From the NCBI RefSeq assembly GCF_008806325.1, contig NZ_WACR01000002.1, positions 186,001 through 250,000 of the forward strand: 64,000 nt of DNA, written 5' to 3'. Below, piece after piece: positions 51,809 through 61,660 of this stretch. The DNA is from Salibacter halophilus (GTDB lineage: Bacteria; Bacteroidota; Bacteroidia; Flavobacteriales_G; Salibacteraceae). Position numbers and translations under genes: made by a program. Below the pieces are notes generated by a model. That model did no database searches and was not told the DNA's origin. It was given only the letters and a program-made list of their open reading frames with translations. Each line of letters opens with the position of its first letter. Within the stretch, counting starts at the first letter, position 1.

Positions 51809-52633
51809 TTAGCTCTTGTTTGCTACGTTGGTTTCTCTTTTCAACTCCTGTAATTCAGAGTACCACTTTTCAGCTTCCACAATATCTTTTGACTCGGGAA
51901 ACCGATCTACAAAAGTAATATAAGCCTTTAAAGCGGCATCAATTCTTTCTTCTTTTTTGCTTTCAATACTGTTGACAGCCAATTTGTATTTGGCTTTGAA
52001 TATGAGAAAATAAGCTTCTTCCCTGTATTTCGTATCAGGAAAATTGCTCAACAAATTGTCAAACTCAGTGTATGCAGCCCTGTAGTCCTCCATTTTGAGG
52101 TACTGCTTAGCAGCATTGTAGCGCTTGTACTCCAACTTTGTTTCTAGCTCAGTGATCAATTGCGTACACGTATCAGCTCGTTTGCTCTTTGGGTAATCGT
52201 TGATGTAAAGCTGCAATTTGTCGATTGCTTTTCTGGTCGGATCCTGATCCAAACTGTAATTGGGCGACATCTTGTACTGGCAGTAAGCCGCCATATACTG
52301 GCACTCTTTGGCATAGTCTGATCGAGGAAACGTTTCAACGAATTTGTCAAAGCGATGACTTGCCAATAAGTAGTCTTCAAGATAATAATCACTATATGCA
52401 TAAATGTAATAGAGCTTCTCGGCCCTGTCAGTCCCTCTGTAAAAAGCGATCAACTCTTCAATCAAAGGGTAAGCTTTGTAGTATTCACCTTCATTATAAT
52501 ACTCCATTGTTTTGTTGTACTTGTATTCGATATCACTGGATTTGAGTACTTTATTGTACTCTGAGCATCCACTGATCAATACAGCAATGAAGATAATGAA
52601 GATGTATAACGCTTTGGATCTGATCATAAACAT
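51809..52633 (-). CDS. bamD: Outer-membrane assembly lipoprotein BamD
   Basis: A 274-residue lipoprotein (lipobox near LISGC); the ATGs at 52633 and 52627 are both possible. TPR-like repeats run through the protein (for example YYKAYPLIEELIAFYRGTDRAEKLYYIYAYSDYYLEDYLLASHRFDKFVETFPRS). BamD is part of the BAM complex that inserts outer-membrane barrels. It is the first gene of the rpoZ-coaBC-DUF4835 operon. Confidence 0.92.
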   Translation of the reverse strand: MFMIRSKALYIFIIFIAVLISGCSEYNKVLKSSDIEYKYNKTMEYYNEGEYYKAYPLIEELIAFYRGTDRAEKLYYIYAYSDYYLEDYLLASHRFDKFVETFPRSDYAKECQYMAAYCQYKMSPNYSLDQDPTRKAIDKLQLYINDYPKSKRADTCTQLITELETKLEYKRYNAAKQYLKMEDYRAAYTEFDNLLSNFPDTKYREEAYFLIFKAKYKLAVNSIESKKEERIDAALKAYITFVDRFPESKDIVEAEKWYSELQELKRETNVANKS

Positions 52634-52714
52634 CGCGCAAAATTAGTGATTTCCATTACAAATAAAACGAACCCTTTATACATTCGACTGTTAATAAACC
52701 TAAATACCCCCGAA

Positions 52715-52744
52715 TTGTATTTTGAGGGATTAATCTTAGTTTTG
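52715..52744 (+). promoter_or_regulatory. Promoter of the oxoamine synthase gene
   Basis: A -33 TTG (52715-52717), a 19-base spacer and the -7 element TAGTTTTG (52737-52744) match the Bacteroidota consensus layout. The GTG start at 52792 is about 42 bp downstream of the predicted start of transcription. Confidence 0.5.
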
Positions 52745-52791
52745 TCGATTGATTCTCATAGTGAATTGAATAGAACTAAAACGAAGGAATT

Positions 52792-54036
52792 GTGGATATA
52801 TTTGAGAAATTAAAGGTTAACAGAGGGCCACTAGGTCAATATTCAAACAGTACACACGGTTATTTCACTTTCCCAAAGCTCGAAGGTGAAATCTCTAATA
52901 ACATGAAATTCCGCGGGAAAGATGTTCTCGTTTGGAGTCTCAACAACTACCTGGGGCTTTCAAATCATCCTGAAGTACGCAGAGTTGATGCTGAGTCATC
53001 AAAAAAATATGGTCTCGGAAACCCGATGGGTGCTCGTATCATGAGTGGTAACACAACCATGCACGAAGAGTTAGAGCGCCAACTTGCCGATTACGTTCAA
53101 AAAGAAGATGCTATTCTATTAAACTACGGTTATCAGGGAATGGCTTCTGCCATTGATGCTGTGGTTGACAGAAATGATGTAATCGTTTACGATTCTGAGT
53201 CGCACGCCTGCATCATGGACGGAATGAGAATGCACCAGGGTAAAAGATTTGTTTATCCTCACAATGATATTGAAGCGCTTAAAGTTCGCCTTGAACGCGC
53301 TACCAAACTCACTGAAAAAAATGATGGCGGAATTCTCGTTATTACTGAAGGTGTTTTTGGAATGGCCGGAGACCAGGGTAAGTTGAAGGAAATAGTTGAA
53401 CTCAAAAAACAGTACGACTTCCGCCTTTTCGTAGACGATGCTCACGGTATTGGAACAATGGGTGAAAACGGAGCCGGAACAGGTGTTCATCAGGGCTGCC
53501 AGGACGGAATCGATATTTACTTTGGAACGTTTGCAAAGTCGTTCTCTTCAATAGGTGCATTTGTTGCATCAAATGAAAATGTCGTTGAGTTTTTGCGTTA
53601 CAACACGCGTTCTCAAATTTTTGCGAAATCTCTTCCTTACCCAATTGTTGAAGGTGCACTAAAGAGATTAGAAATCATGCGCAATGAACCACAGCACAAA
53701 GAAAAACTGTGGGAAATAGCTAACGCGCTACAGAACGGCCTCAAGGAAAAAGGATTTAATCTGGGAAGAACTAACTCTCCGGTAACTCCTGTTTTCTTGT
53801 CTGGTGGAACATTTGAAGCAGCCAATATCATTTTTGATCTCCGTGAAAACCACGGGTTGTTCTGTTCAATGGTTGTATATCCTGTTGTACCAAAAGATGT
53901 TTTCATGCTGAGATTGATACCAACAGCTGTTCACACACTTGAGGATGTAGCTTACACTATTGATAAGTTTGAGAAAATAAAAGCAAAACTTGATGCTAAT
54001 GAATATGCGAAAGATCGTTTTGAATTAGTATCTTAA
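52792..54036 (+). CDS. Alpha-oxoamine synthase (SPT/KBL/BioF family)
   Basis: A 414-residue PLP enzyme with a GTG start. It condenses an acyl thioester with an amino acid. SLNNYLGLSNHPEV, GARIMSGNTTMHEELE, VDDAHGIGTMG (PLP-contacting Asp and His) and FGTFAKSFSSIGAF (Schiff-base Lys) define the family. Three substrates are possible: serine (sphingolipids), cysteate (capnine-type sulfonolipids) or glycine/alanine. The N-terminus MDIFEKLKVNRGPLGQY is that of a Bacteroidota clade usually annotated only generically, so I do not assign a substrate. Ends in a strong terminator. Confidence 0.85.
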   Translation: MDIFEKLKVNRGPLGQYSNSTHGYFTFPKLEGEISNNMKFRGKDVLVWSLNNYLGLSNHPEVRRVDAESSKKYGLGNPMGARIMSGNTTMHEELERQLADYVQKEDAILLNYGYQGMASAIDAVVDRNDVIVYDSESHACIMDGMRMHQGKRFVYPHNDIEALKVRLERATKLTEKNDGGILVITEGVFGMAGDQGKLKEIVELKKQYDFRLFVDDAHGIGTMGENGAGTGVHQGCQDGIDIYFGTFAKSFSSIGAFVASNENVVEFLRYNTRSQIFAKSLPYPIVEGALKRLEIMRNEPQHKEKLWEIANALQNGLKEKGFNLGRTNSPVTPVFLSGGTFEAANIIFDLRENHGLFCSMVVYPVVPKDVFMLRLIPTAVHTLEDVAYTIDKFEKIKAKLDANEYAKDRFELVS

Positions 54037-54063
54037 GTTGTTCATTTACATATTGATTATGAT

Positions 54064-54095
54064 AAAGGGTTGTCATTAAATTGCAACCCTTTTTT
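54064..54095 (+). terminator. Rho-independent terminator
   Basis: A 9-bp stem (54064-54072 with 54084-54092) and an 11-base loop are followed by further T. It ends the oxoamine synthase transcript. Confidence 0.75.
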
Positions 54096-54118
54096 AATGA
54101 AAAAATCTCTGTACTGCT

Positions 54119-54583
54119 ATGAAATATTTGACTATGATAATTGTGGTTCTGACCACTACCTTAATCCTTTCTCCTAAAAATACCTTTTCTCAGTACGACT
54201 CAACACTTGCTAAAGAGTTGGGAGCTGATGAATACGGGATGAAAATGTATGTATTTGTGATGCTGAAAAGCGGTGAAACCAAAATTGAAGATGATGAAAA
54301 AAGAAAGGAAGTAATGGCTGGCCACCTCCTCAATATTCAAAAACTGGTAACCGCTAAAAAAATGGTTGTTGCAGGTCCAATGGGAGAAAATGAAAATAAT
54401 TTGCGCGGTATTTTCATTATGAATGTGAGTAAAGTTGAAGAAGCTGAAATACTGTTACAGTCAGATCCGGCAATAAGTATAGGAGCATTGAAAGCTGAGT
54501 ACTATCCGTGGTACGGTTCTGCAGCCTTACCAAAATACCTCCCCTATCACGATAAAATTGAAAAAAACAGTGTTTCAGAGTAA
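54119..54583 (+). CDS. Exported YciI-like protein
   Basis: A 154-residue protein with an N-terminal signal peptide (about 1-24), then a YciI-like dimeric alpha/beta-barrel domain: MYVFVMLKSGETKIEDDEKRKEVMAGHLLNIQKL, MVVAGPMGENENNLRGIFIMNVSKVEEAEILLQSDPAI. YciI proteins are cytoplasmic and of uncertain activity, so the exported form is unusual. Monocistronic. Confidence 0.82.
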   Translation: MKYLTMIIVVLTTTLILSPKNTFSQYDSTLAKELGADEYGMKMYVFVMLKSGETKIEDDEKRKEVMAGHLLNIQKLVTAKKMVVAGPMGENENNLRGIFIMNVSKVEEAEILLQSDPAISIGALKAEYYPWYGSAALPKYLPYHDKIEKNSVSE

Positions 54584-54721
54584 GCTTTATTTTCTAAAAA
54601 ATCATTCTTTTAAAATAGAGCTTTTTTTAATGATTTTATACCCTTTAATCTTTATAAAATAAATATATTGCTGATCTGATGAAAGCCATTTTACTTAGTA
54701 ATAACTCTTCCCTGAAACTAT

Positions 54722-57700
54722 ATGGCAAATAGTAGCTTCATGGATGTAATTGACAATAATAGAGATTTGTCAATGCTTCAACTTATCCCTAATCCAATAT
54801 GGATTTATGATCATGATCGATCGACCTTTGTATTTGCCAATAAAGCAGCCGTTGATCTCTACGGTTATTCAGCTAAAGATTTTAACAAACTCCAAATAAG
54901 CGATATTCAGGTCAAAGAAATCCCTGAAGAATCAAAGTCAAAGAACGGAAAGTTATTCGAGCATCGGGATAAGAACGGAGATCCTATCTACGTTAAAGTT
55001 CAATCACAACTGATTGAATTCAACGGGAAGAAAGCAAGTCTTTACTCCATCAACGATATTACAGAAAACTTTTCTCAAAACACTCTTTCTCAAAGAAATA
55101 AAGCATTACTAAATGCTATTGCTGAAGTCAATAGCTCATTTATTTTGAATGCAGACTGGTTGAGAGCACTTCAAAAATGCCTTGCCATAATTGGGAAAAC
55201 TATTGATGGAGACAGGGTTTATTTTTTCGATTTAAAAATTGATGGAGAAAAAAAGGTCATTTCATCCCAAACTGCAGAATGGTGCATTGAAGGTGTATCT
55301 CCTGAGATTGACAATGAGGAACTTCAAAATCTTGATTTAACACCTTACCGTTTTTTTGTTGAATCGCTCTTTAACAAAAAACCATTTGATCAAAAAGTTG
55401 CTGAAATCTCTGACAAAGAATTCAAAAGCCTGCTTGAGTCACAAAACATCAAGTCTATATTGATTCACCCAGTATTTTCAGGTGAAAGAGTTCACGGTTT
55501 TATTGGGATTGACGCATGCTTTGAAGAAAGAACCTGGAAAAAGGATGAGGTTGAACTGGTTAAATCCTTTGCCACGACAATTGCAGGAACTATAGACAAG
55601 CAACTTGCTATGAAATCTGTTCAGTTGAGTAAGGACAGGTTTAAAGCAATGGTTCGTGAAGGTGCTGATCTTATCACCATGATTAATGATAAAGGTGAAA
55701 TCACATTTGCCGGAGATACGACTTCGTCAATTCTGGATATTAGTCCTCGATGGTTGGTAGGTAAAAATGCTTTTGAATTCATTCATCCTGAGGATATCGA
55801 CTATGTGAAATCCTACACAAAACGTGTACTAAAAGAGAAAAAAAGAGCTACTATACCGGCCTACAGGCTCAAAGATGGAAAAGGAAACTGGAGATGGTTA
55901 TCGAGTGTTATTACGAATCTTTCTGATGACGAAGCTGTTAAAGGTATTGTTGTCAACACCAGAGATATAACTAAAGAAAAAGAGTATTCTTTAAGACTCG
56001 AAAAAGCGAATGATCGTTACCGAATAGCTGCTCAGGTATCTGACGAGCACATATATGACTGGGATGTGGCAGAAAACAAAATCATCCAATCAGGCGATTC
56101 ATTTAAACGAATATTCGGTTTTAAGCTCAACAACAAGAAGCTCATTACTCGTGACTTTTGGATTAAGCATCTCTCAAAGACAGAATCGAACAGATTACAC
56201 AATGAACAGGTAAAAGCCTTTAAAAATAAAAATGTCAATACTGTCTCGTTCAATTATCAATTAAAAGCTCCTGATGGTACAACAAAACAATTGTTAGATA
56301 CTGCAAGACTATTCAGAAATAAGAAGGGACGAGTGACGAGGGTTGTTGGATCTGTTAAAGATATTACCCCGGTTTTCTTAAAAAAGGCTGAAGATAAGCT
56401 CCTTCAATCTTTATCAGGATTACTTGGAAAAGCATCAAATTTTAGCGAAGGCATTTTTGATATGCTCGAACTACTTTCTCGTTACTCCAAAACTCAAGTT
56501 GCAGAGTATTGGAGTTTAACAGCTGATGGTGCTGAGATTCACTTAACTCAGTCTTACACGAGAGATAAATCAGGTAAGCTATTCCATAAGGATTCTCATA
56601 AAATCAAGTCCTTTTCATTTGAATTTCATAATAGCACTACTGTTGAAAAATGGTGTAATGAGGAAATTGTTATTTGGGATAATCTCGGGGAAAACAAAGA
56701 CTTTGTTCGAAGAGACTCTGCCAAAAAAGTAGGCTTAAAATCAGGCATTGGTGTTCCCATTATGCACAACAAATCTCTTCTTGGAGTATTCATTCTTTTA
56801 GCTGATAAACCAAAAAACAACTGGAAAAACGTCCAAAAGATGCTCAGTCATCTCAGTGAGCAATTAGGGCCTCTCCTCAACCAAAAAAGGGTGCAGGAAG
56901 AATTGAACAGCTTTTTTGAGCTTTCGCCAGATATTTTGGCAATTACCAGTAAAGATGGTCACTTCCGCAAAACCAATATTGCGTTTAAAGAAATACTGGG
57001 ATACAGCCAGCAGGAAGTCATCAACCAATCGATTTGCAACTTCACTCATGAAGAAGATTACGTAAAAATCAATGAAGCGCTAAGCAATGTAAAAAATGAG
57101 CTTATAGAATTACGTGCGAGATTTATCAGTAAAGGAAATGAGGTGAAATGGTTAAATTGGCGCTTTCGTTATAATAAAGATTCTAAGCAGGTTTATGCTG
57201 TTGCTAAAGATATTACTGCTCGTCAAAAAGTTAGGTTACAACTGCAGGAAACACTTGAAAAGCTCAAAAACGCGCAGGATATTGCTAATCTGGGGTACTG
57301 GAACAGAAGTTTGGATCAGGAAAAAATTGAATGGTCAGATGAAGTTTACCGCATTTATGACTACGAGATAAATGCTATAACCCCAACTCATGACTTGTTC
57401 CTGGAGCACATGCCTGTAGATGATAGGCCGGAGTTTATGCTCCTGTTTGAAAAAATGCTCAAAAAGCCCGATAGCGGATCTGAATATGAGTTCACTCATC
57501 GAATAATTACAAGCACAAATGAAGTTAAGTGGGTTTACCAAAAAATGAAAGTCGTAACTGACAAAAAGGGAAAACCATCTTATATTGAAGGCATTATACA
57601 GGACATTACTGAACATAAACAATACGAGGAGCTCCTCAAGTTGAGTAATGAGCGTTTTGAACTAGCCATGAAGTCAACCAACGAAATGATTTGGGACTGG

Positions 57701-58249
57701 AATCATGTAACAAACGAAGTTTCGCGCGGATTTGGCTATCAAAAAGAATACGGCTATCAAACGACAGAAAAGGTTACGCTCGACAATTCATGGTTTAATC
57801 TCATCCACCCCGATGATCGCGAGCACGTTTACAACTCAGTTAGTCACGTCCTCGACAATACGCGCGAAGATTACTGGTATGAAGAGTACCGAATAATCAA
57901 ACCCAATGGTGAAGTAGCCTATATTTTAGATAGAGCTTATATTCTCAGAAATGAAAATGGAGAAGCTATAAGATCAGTTGGTGCTTCACTCGATGCAACA
58001 GTATCGCGCAAGCAGATGTACGCCATCAAAAAACAAAACGAAACGCTCAAAGAAGTTGCATGGATTCAATCACACGTTATTCGCGCGCCAATCGTGAGAA
58101 TTATGGGAATGCTTGATTTGATCGAACAACAGTACAAATCCATCGACCCTGATCTCAAAGAACAACTCGAGGTACTGGCTAAATCTGCTTACGAACTCGA
58201 TGATTTAACCCGCGATATCACCAAAAAAACAGAGTCGATCGATTACTGA
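54722..58249 (+). CDS. Multi-PAS/GAF sensor with HisKA-like end but no ATPase domain
   Basis: An 1175-residue soluble protein without transmembrane segments. Domains in order (approximate): PAS (15-115), GAF (120-290), PAS (298-420), PAS (425-550), GAF (560-715), PAS (718-830), PAS (845-950), PAS (955-1095) and a HisKA-like helix pair with WIQSHVIRAPIVRIMGMLDLI (His1118). Only 57 residues follow the His, so no HATPase_c domain exists. It could be phosphorylated by another kinase, dimerise with one, or act as a scaffold. The ORF ends cleanly and the next gene is convergent, so truncation by frameshift is not evident. Confidence 0.88.
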   Translation: MANSSFMDVIDNNRDLSMLQLIPNPIWIYDHDRSTFVFANKAAVDLYGYSAKDFNKLQISDIQVKEIPEESKSKNGKLFEHRDKNGDPIYVKVQSQLIEFNGKKASLYSINDITENFSQNTLSQRNKALLNAIAEVNSSFILNADWLRALQKCLAIIGKTIDGDRVYFFDLKIDGEKKVISSQTAEWCIEGVSPEIDNEELQNLDLTPYRFFVESLFNKKPFDQKVAEISDKEFKSLLESQNIKSILIHPVFSGERVHGFIGIDACFEERTWKKDEVELVKSFATTIAGTIDKQLAMKSVQLSKDRFKAMVREGADLITMINDKGEITFAGDTTSSILDISPRWLVGKNAFEFIHPEDIDYVKSYTKRVLKEKKRATIPAYRLKDGKGNWRWLSSVITNLSDDEAVKGIVVNTRDITKEKEYSLRLEKANDRYRIAAQVSDEHIYDWDVAENKIIQSGDSFKRIFGFKLNNKKLITRDFWIKHLSKTESNRLHNEQVKAFKNKNVNTVSFNYQLKAPDGTTKQLLDTARLFRNKKGRVTRVVGSVKDITPVFLKKAEDKLLQSLSGLLGKASNFSEGIFDMLELLSRYSKTQVAEYWSLTADGAEIHLTQSYTRDKSGKLFHKDSHKIKSFSFEFHNSTTVEKWCNEEIVIWDNLGENKDFVRRDSAKKVGLKSGIGVPIMHNKSLLGVFILLADKPKNNWKNVQKMLSHLSEQLGPLLNQKRVQEELNSFFELSPDILAITSKDGHFRKTNIAFKEILGYSQQEVINQSICNFTHEEDYVKINEALSNVKNELIELRARFISKGNEVKWLNWRFRYNKDSKQVYAVAKDITARQKVRLQLQETLEKLKNAQDIANLGYWNRSLDQEKIEWSDEVYRIYDYEINAITPTHDLFLEHMPVDDRPEFMLLFEKMLKKPDSGSEYEFTHRIITSTNEVKWVYQKMKVVTDKKGKPSYIEGIIQDITEHKQYEELLKLSNERFELAMKSTNEMIWDWNHVTNEVSRGFGYQKEYGYQTTEKVTLDNSWFNLIHPDDREHVYNSVSHVLDNTREDYWYEEYRIIKPNGEVAYILDRAYILRNENGEAIRSVGASLDATVSRKQMYAIKKQNETLKEVAWIQSHVIRAPIVRIMGMLDLIEQQYKSIDPDLKEQLEVLAKSAYELDDLTRDITKKTESIDY

Positions 58250-58971
58250 TCTTTCTCCTCTTTTGGTTTGTAATGGTATGATACTCTCACACCCTTTTGA
58301 ACTTCTCTGTCACGGTCAGAGCCGGAAAAATCCTCACCTCGCCACATTGATTCGGGGATCGGACTGTAATCGCCATCGTAGTCCCAACTGTATTTTTTGC
58401 GCTGTGGACCATCTTTCCGATAAATCCAGGCGAGCAAAACACCCATAATAGCACCAAATAAATGCCCTTCCCAGCTAATCTTGTAATCGATTGGCAAAAG
58501 TCCCCAAACCATTCCGCCATAGAGGAAAACAGTGATGAGTGATAACCCCATCATGTTTCGGTTCTTGTTGAATAGCCCGCTGAAAAAGACGAAAAAAGCC
58601 AGCGAATAAATCAATCCGCTCGCCCCGATGTGAAATGAACTCCTCGCTCCTACCCACACCCAAAAACCACCTATTAAAGTACCGTAGATAATTACTTTCC
58701 ACGAACTTTTGGGGTAGAAATAAAAAACCGCTGTTCCAAGAATCAACATCGGGTAGGTGTTGTTGATCAAATGGCTCCAACTACCGTGTAAAAACGGAGA
58801 AAACAAAATACCGCGCAAACCGGTAAAGTCACGCGGTAAAATTCCATATTCTGCCCAGGTTGTTCCTGAATAATGCTGTATCAAATGAACAGCCCACATC
58901 ACAGCAACAAAAATCACCGGGAAAATGGCACTTTTGAACAACCGCTTACGTGGAGTCATTTTCTTTGACAT
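58243..58971 (-). CDS. Rhomboid intramembrane serine protease
   Basis: A 242-residue protein with about six transmembrane helices (first at 15-32) and a long basic/acidic cytoplasmic tail. HLINN (about 67-71) is the rhomboid oxyanion/first motif, IGASG carries the catalytic Ser118, and WEGHLFGAIMG the catalytic His. The fold is that of rhomboid proteases, which cleave membrane protein helices. The C-terminal charged tail (after about 195) is not common to all members. It overlaps the multi-PAS gene by 7 bp at the convergent end. Confidence 0.9.
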   Translation of the reverse strand: MSKKMTPRKRLFKSAIFPVIFVAVMWAVHLIQHYSGTTWAEYGILPRDFTGLRGILFSPFLHGSWSHLINNTYPMLILGTAVFYFYPKSSWKVIIYGTLIGGFWVWVGARSSFHIGASGLIYSLAFFVFFSGLFNKNRNMMGLSLITVFLYGGMVWGLLPIDYKISWEGHLFGAIMGVLLAWIYRKDGPQRKKYSWDYDGDYSPIPESMWRGEDFSGSDRDREVQKGVRVSYHYKPKEEKDQ

Positions 58972-58980
58972 TCGGCTAAA

Positions 58981-60465
58981 TTACAGATCTCCGTTGAAGT
59001 CATCATCATCAAAAGAGAACATCGAATTCATCATGTCCTTGAAACTCATACCCTCTTCATCAATATTCTTGCTGATGAGAGAATACTCAGCCAATCCGTG
59101 TAAGATGAGTTCCATAAAAAGGAATTGCTCTGTAGCATCTGCCTTTGGATGATACTTTTTAACGAGTTCTTTCAGTCCCGGAACTGAGACGAGCTTTTCG
59201 TGGAATTTCTTATCCTTAAGATCACTGCCGAGAACGAGGTCATTCTTAGCGAACCACTTGATTATTTCAGCATACGGACTCTCCTCTTTCCTGCGTTTGA
59301 TCATTTCAGGATCAGGGAAGTATTGAGGAAAAACTTTTCTGATAACCCGATTGATCAATTTGTGAGCAACTCCAATAGCTCCTTCCTGCTCTCCTTCATA
59401 AACGAGCTCCACTTTTCCTGTAATTGCCGGAATTACACCTATGAAGTCGCCAATACGAGCAGTTGTTTTCTTTTCCCTGTTGATGATCGCTCTGCGCTCA
59501 GCAGATCCGATTAAGTCTTCATAAGCCGAAATACTCAAACGAGCCGATACGCCAGACTTTTGATCGATAAACTCACTTTCACGAGCCTCAAAAGCAATCA
59601 TCTCCAACATATCCTGGAGAATTGGTGCTACATACACCTTTTTCTCCTGATCGGGTAAAATACGCGCTTCCTGGTGCGTAATTTGTTTACTGATATCGAT
59701 TGATTTGGGATAGTGCGTGATAATCTGGCTCTGAATACGATCTTTAAGAGGAGTAATTATAGAACCGCGATTCGTGTAATCCTCTGGGTTTGCGGTGAAA
59801 ACGAATTGTAGATCGAGGTTGATTCTCAGCTTAAACCCTCGGATCTGAATGTCACCTTCCTGCAAAATATTGAACAATGCAACCTGGATTCTAGCCTGTA
59901 AATCGGGAATTTCATTGATCACAAAAATGCCGCGATTAGCCTTGGGAACCAGCCCAAAATGAATCACGCGTTCATCGTTGTAGCTCAACTTTTGGTTAGC
60001 AGCTTTTATCGGATCAATATCACCAATAAGATCAGTAATGGTTACGTCAGGCGTTGCAAGCTTCTCTGTATAGCGCTCACTGCGGTGCATCCAGGAAACA
60101 GGCGTTTTATCTCCTTTTTCTTCGATCAAATCACGAGCATAGCGCGAAACAGGTTCAAGCGGATCATCGTTGAGTTCTGCCCCTTCAACAACCGGAATGT
60201 ATTCATCTAAAAGCAAGGTCATCGCTCTGGCGATACTCGTTTTAGCCTGACCTCGTAAACCGAGCAAATTGATATTGTGCCGAGCCAAAATAGCACGCTG
60301 AATATCTGGAATAACAGTATTGTCATAACCAATCACATGATCAAATACCTTCTCTCCTTTTTGCATTTTGGCGATCAAATTATCGCGCAACTCTGTTTTT
60401 ATATCTTTTGACTGGTAATCACTTTTTTTGAGATCTCCCAGAGTTTTAATCTTTTCGTAATTCAT
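58981..60465 (-). CDS. MoxR/ChlI-like AAA+ ATPase
   Basis: A 494-residue AAA+ protein from the ATG at 60465; a longer frame to 60534 would overlap the upstream gene by 53 bp. Walker A is GLRGQAKTS; the Walker B segment is GIFVINEIPD, with Asn where Asp is usual. FVFTANPEDYTNRG is the sensor I region and RIQSQI the arginine-finger area. It is often annotated as magnesium chelatase subunit I, but no tetrapyrrole chelatase genes are near. The downstream partner of a VWA protein, it is likely a chaperone-like ATPase comparable to RavA-ViaA. Confidence 0.87.
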   Translation of the reverse strand: MNYEKIKTLGDLKKSDYQSKDIKTELRDNLIAKMQKGEKVFDHVIGYDNTVIPDIQRAILARHNINLLGLRGQAKTSIARAMTLLLDEYIPVVEGAELNDDPLEPVSRYARDLIEEKGDKTPVSWMHRSERYTEKLATPDVTITDLIGDIDPIKAANQKLSYNDERVIHFGLVPKANRGIFVINEIPDLQARIQVALFNILQEGDIQIRGFKLRINLDLQFVFTANPEDYTNRGSIITPLKDRIQSQIITHYPKSIDISKQITHQEARILPDQEKKVYVAPILQDMLEMIAFEARESEFIDQKSGVSARLSISAYEDLIGSAERRAIINREKKTTARIGDFIGVIPAITGKVELVYEGEQEGAIGVAHKLINRVIRKVFPQYFPDPEMIKRRKEESPYAEIIKWFAKNDLVLGSDLKDKKFHEKLVSVPGLKELVKKYHPKADATEQFLFMELILHGLAEYSLISKNIDEEGMSFKDMMNSMFSFDDDDFNGDL

Positions 60466-60481
60466 TCTTTGCAGTGAAGTT

Positions 60482-61597
60482 TTATCGTGTATTTCTTCTT
60501 CTGTTTCTTTCGTAATCTTCAAATATAAAGTCACCCAATCCGCTCAAGCCGGTGTAAAAAGCTTTTCCTTTATTGGCTTCAGTAAACTCTCTTATGAAGC
60601 CCTGTAAATAAGGATCTCGGGCAATCATAAAGGTGGTAATGGGAATTTTAGCTTTGCGACACTGAACAGCGAGATTGAGTGTTTTATTGACAATTCTCTC
60701 GTCAAGTCCCATGCTGTTTTTGTAATACTCGCCATTGATTTTGATGCACGATGGTTTACCATCAGTAATCATGAAAATCTGTTTGTTGGGATTTTTGCGT
60801 CTCCTCAGCAAATCCATGGAGAGTTCGAGTCCCGCTACGGTATTCGTGTGATAAGGTCCCACTTCGAGATATGGCAAATCTTTCAACGATACCTGCCAGG
60901 CATCATTCCCAAAAACGACTATATCGAGAGTATCCTTTGGATATTTGCGCCTGATCATTTCTGCAAGAGCCATCGCCACTTTTTTGGCCGGAGTAATTCG
61001 ATCCTCACCGTACAATATCATACTGTGCGACAAGTCGATCATGAGCACTGTAGAAGCTTGTGTTTTGTACTCATTTTCTCTCACGACAAGGTCGTTCTCT
61101 GTCATGTGGAAATCACTAACACCGTGGTTGACCTGCGCATTTCGCATGCTTTCGGTAAAGTCGATTTGCTCGATTCGGTCACCAAATTGGAAGTCCCGCG
61201 TTTCGGGTGTTGGTTCATCTCCCAGGCCGGTTTTTCCAGTTCGGTGATTAGCCGAGTTTGAGCGTTTCATTTTTCCAAAGATCTGCTCAAGTGAACGCTG
61301 CCTGATGACCTGTTCACTTTTGGCTGTCATACCGTAACCGCTTCCTGGACCCTGACCTTTTTTTCCAGTCCCGTCATCGATGAATCCTTTTTTCTTCAGA
61401 TCCTCAATGAAGTCATCAATCGTGTAGTTTTCATCTGTTAGTTTGTATTCTTTGTCGAGTTCGCGCAACCAGTCGATCGCTTCGTCAACATCACCAGATG
61501 TGTAGGTGAGTAACTCCATAAAGATATCGAACAGTTTCTCAAACGGACTCCGTTCATCTTTCTCCGGTGTATATCGTGTAAATCGGTATCCCAACAT
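60482..61597 (-). CDS. VWA-domain protein paired with MoxR-like ATPase
   Basis: A 371-residue protein. A helical N-terminus (about 1-150) includes a Gly-rich linker (GTGKKGQGPGSGYG). The C-terminal von Willebrand A domain has the MIDAS residues DLSHS (Asp-x-Ser-x-Ser) and a later TDGKPS. It is the upstream member of the two-gene operon, 16 bp before the ATPase. Such pairs act in metal insertion or protein-complex assembly; the target is unknown. Confidence 0.88.
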   Translation of the reverse strand: MLGYRFTRYTPEKDERSPFEKLFDIFMELLTYTSGDVDEAIDWLRELDKEYKLTDENYTIDDFIEDLKKKGFIDDGTGKKGQGPGSGYGMTAKSEQVIRQRSLEQIFGKMKRSNSANHRTGKTGLGDEPTPETRDFQFGDRIEQIDFTESMRNAQVNHGVSDFHMTENDLVVRENEYKTQASTVLMIDLSHSMILYGEDRITPAKKVAMALAEMIRRKYPKDTLDIVVFGNDAWQVSLKDLPYLEVGPYHTNTVAGLELSMDLLRRRKNPNKQIFMITDGKPSCIKINGEYYKNSMGLDERIVNKTLNLAVQCRKAKIPITTFMIARDPYLQGFIREFTEANKGKAFYTGLSGLGDFIFEDYERNRRRNTR

Positions 61598-61660
61598 GGA
61601 CGAAAAGGTATTAATTCTGCACTAACCTGCCGCTAGATTATTAAATGCTTCACAGGTTAT

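Noticed and set aside
58981-60465. Magnesium chelatase subunit I for chlorophyll or cobalamin synthesis
   Set aside because: No bchD, bchH or cobN partner; the neighbour is a VWA protein and the family is a MoxR-type ATPase pair.
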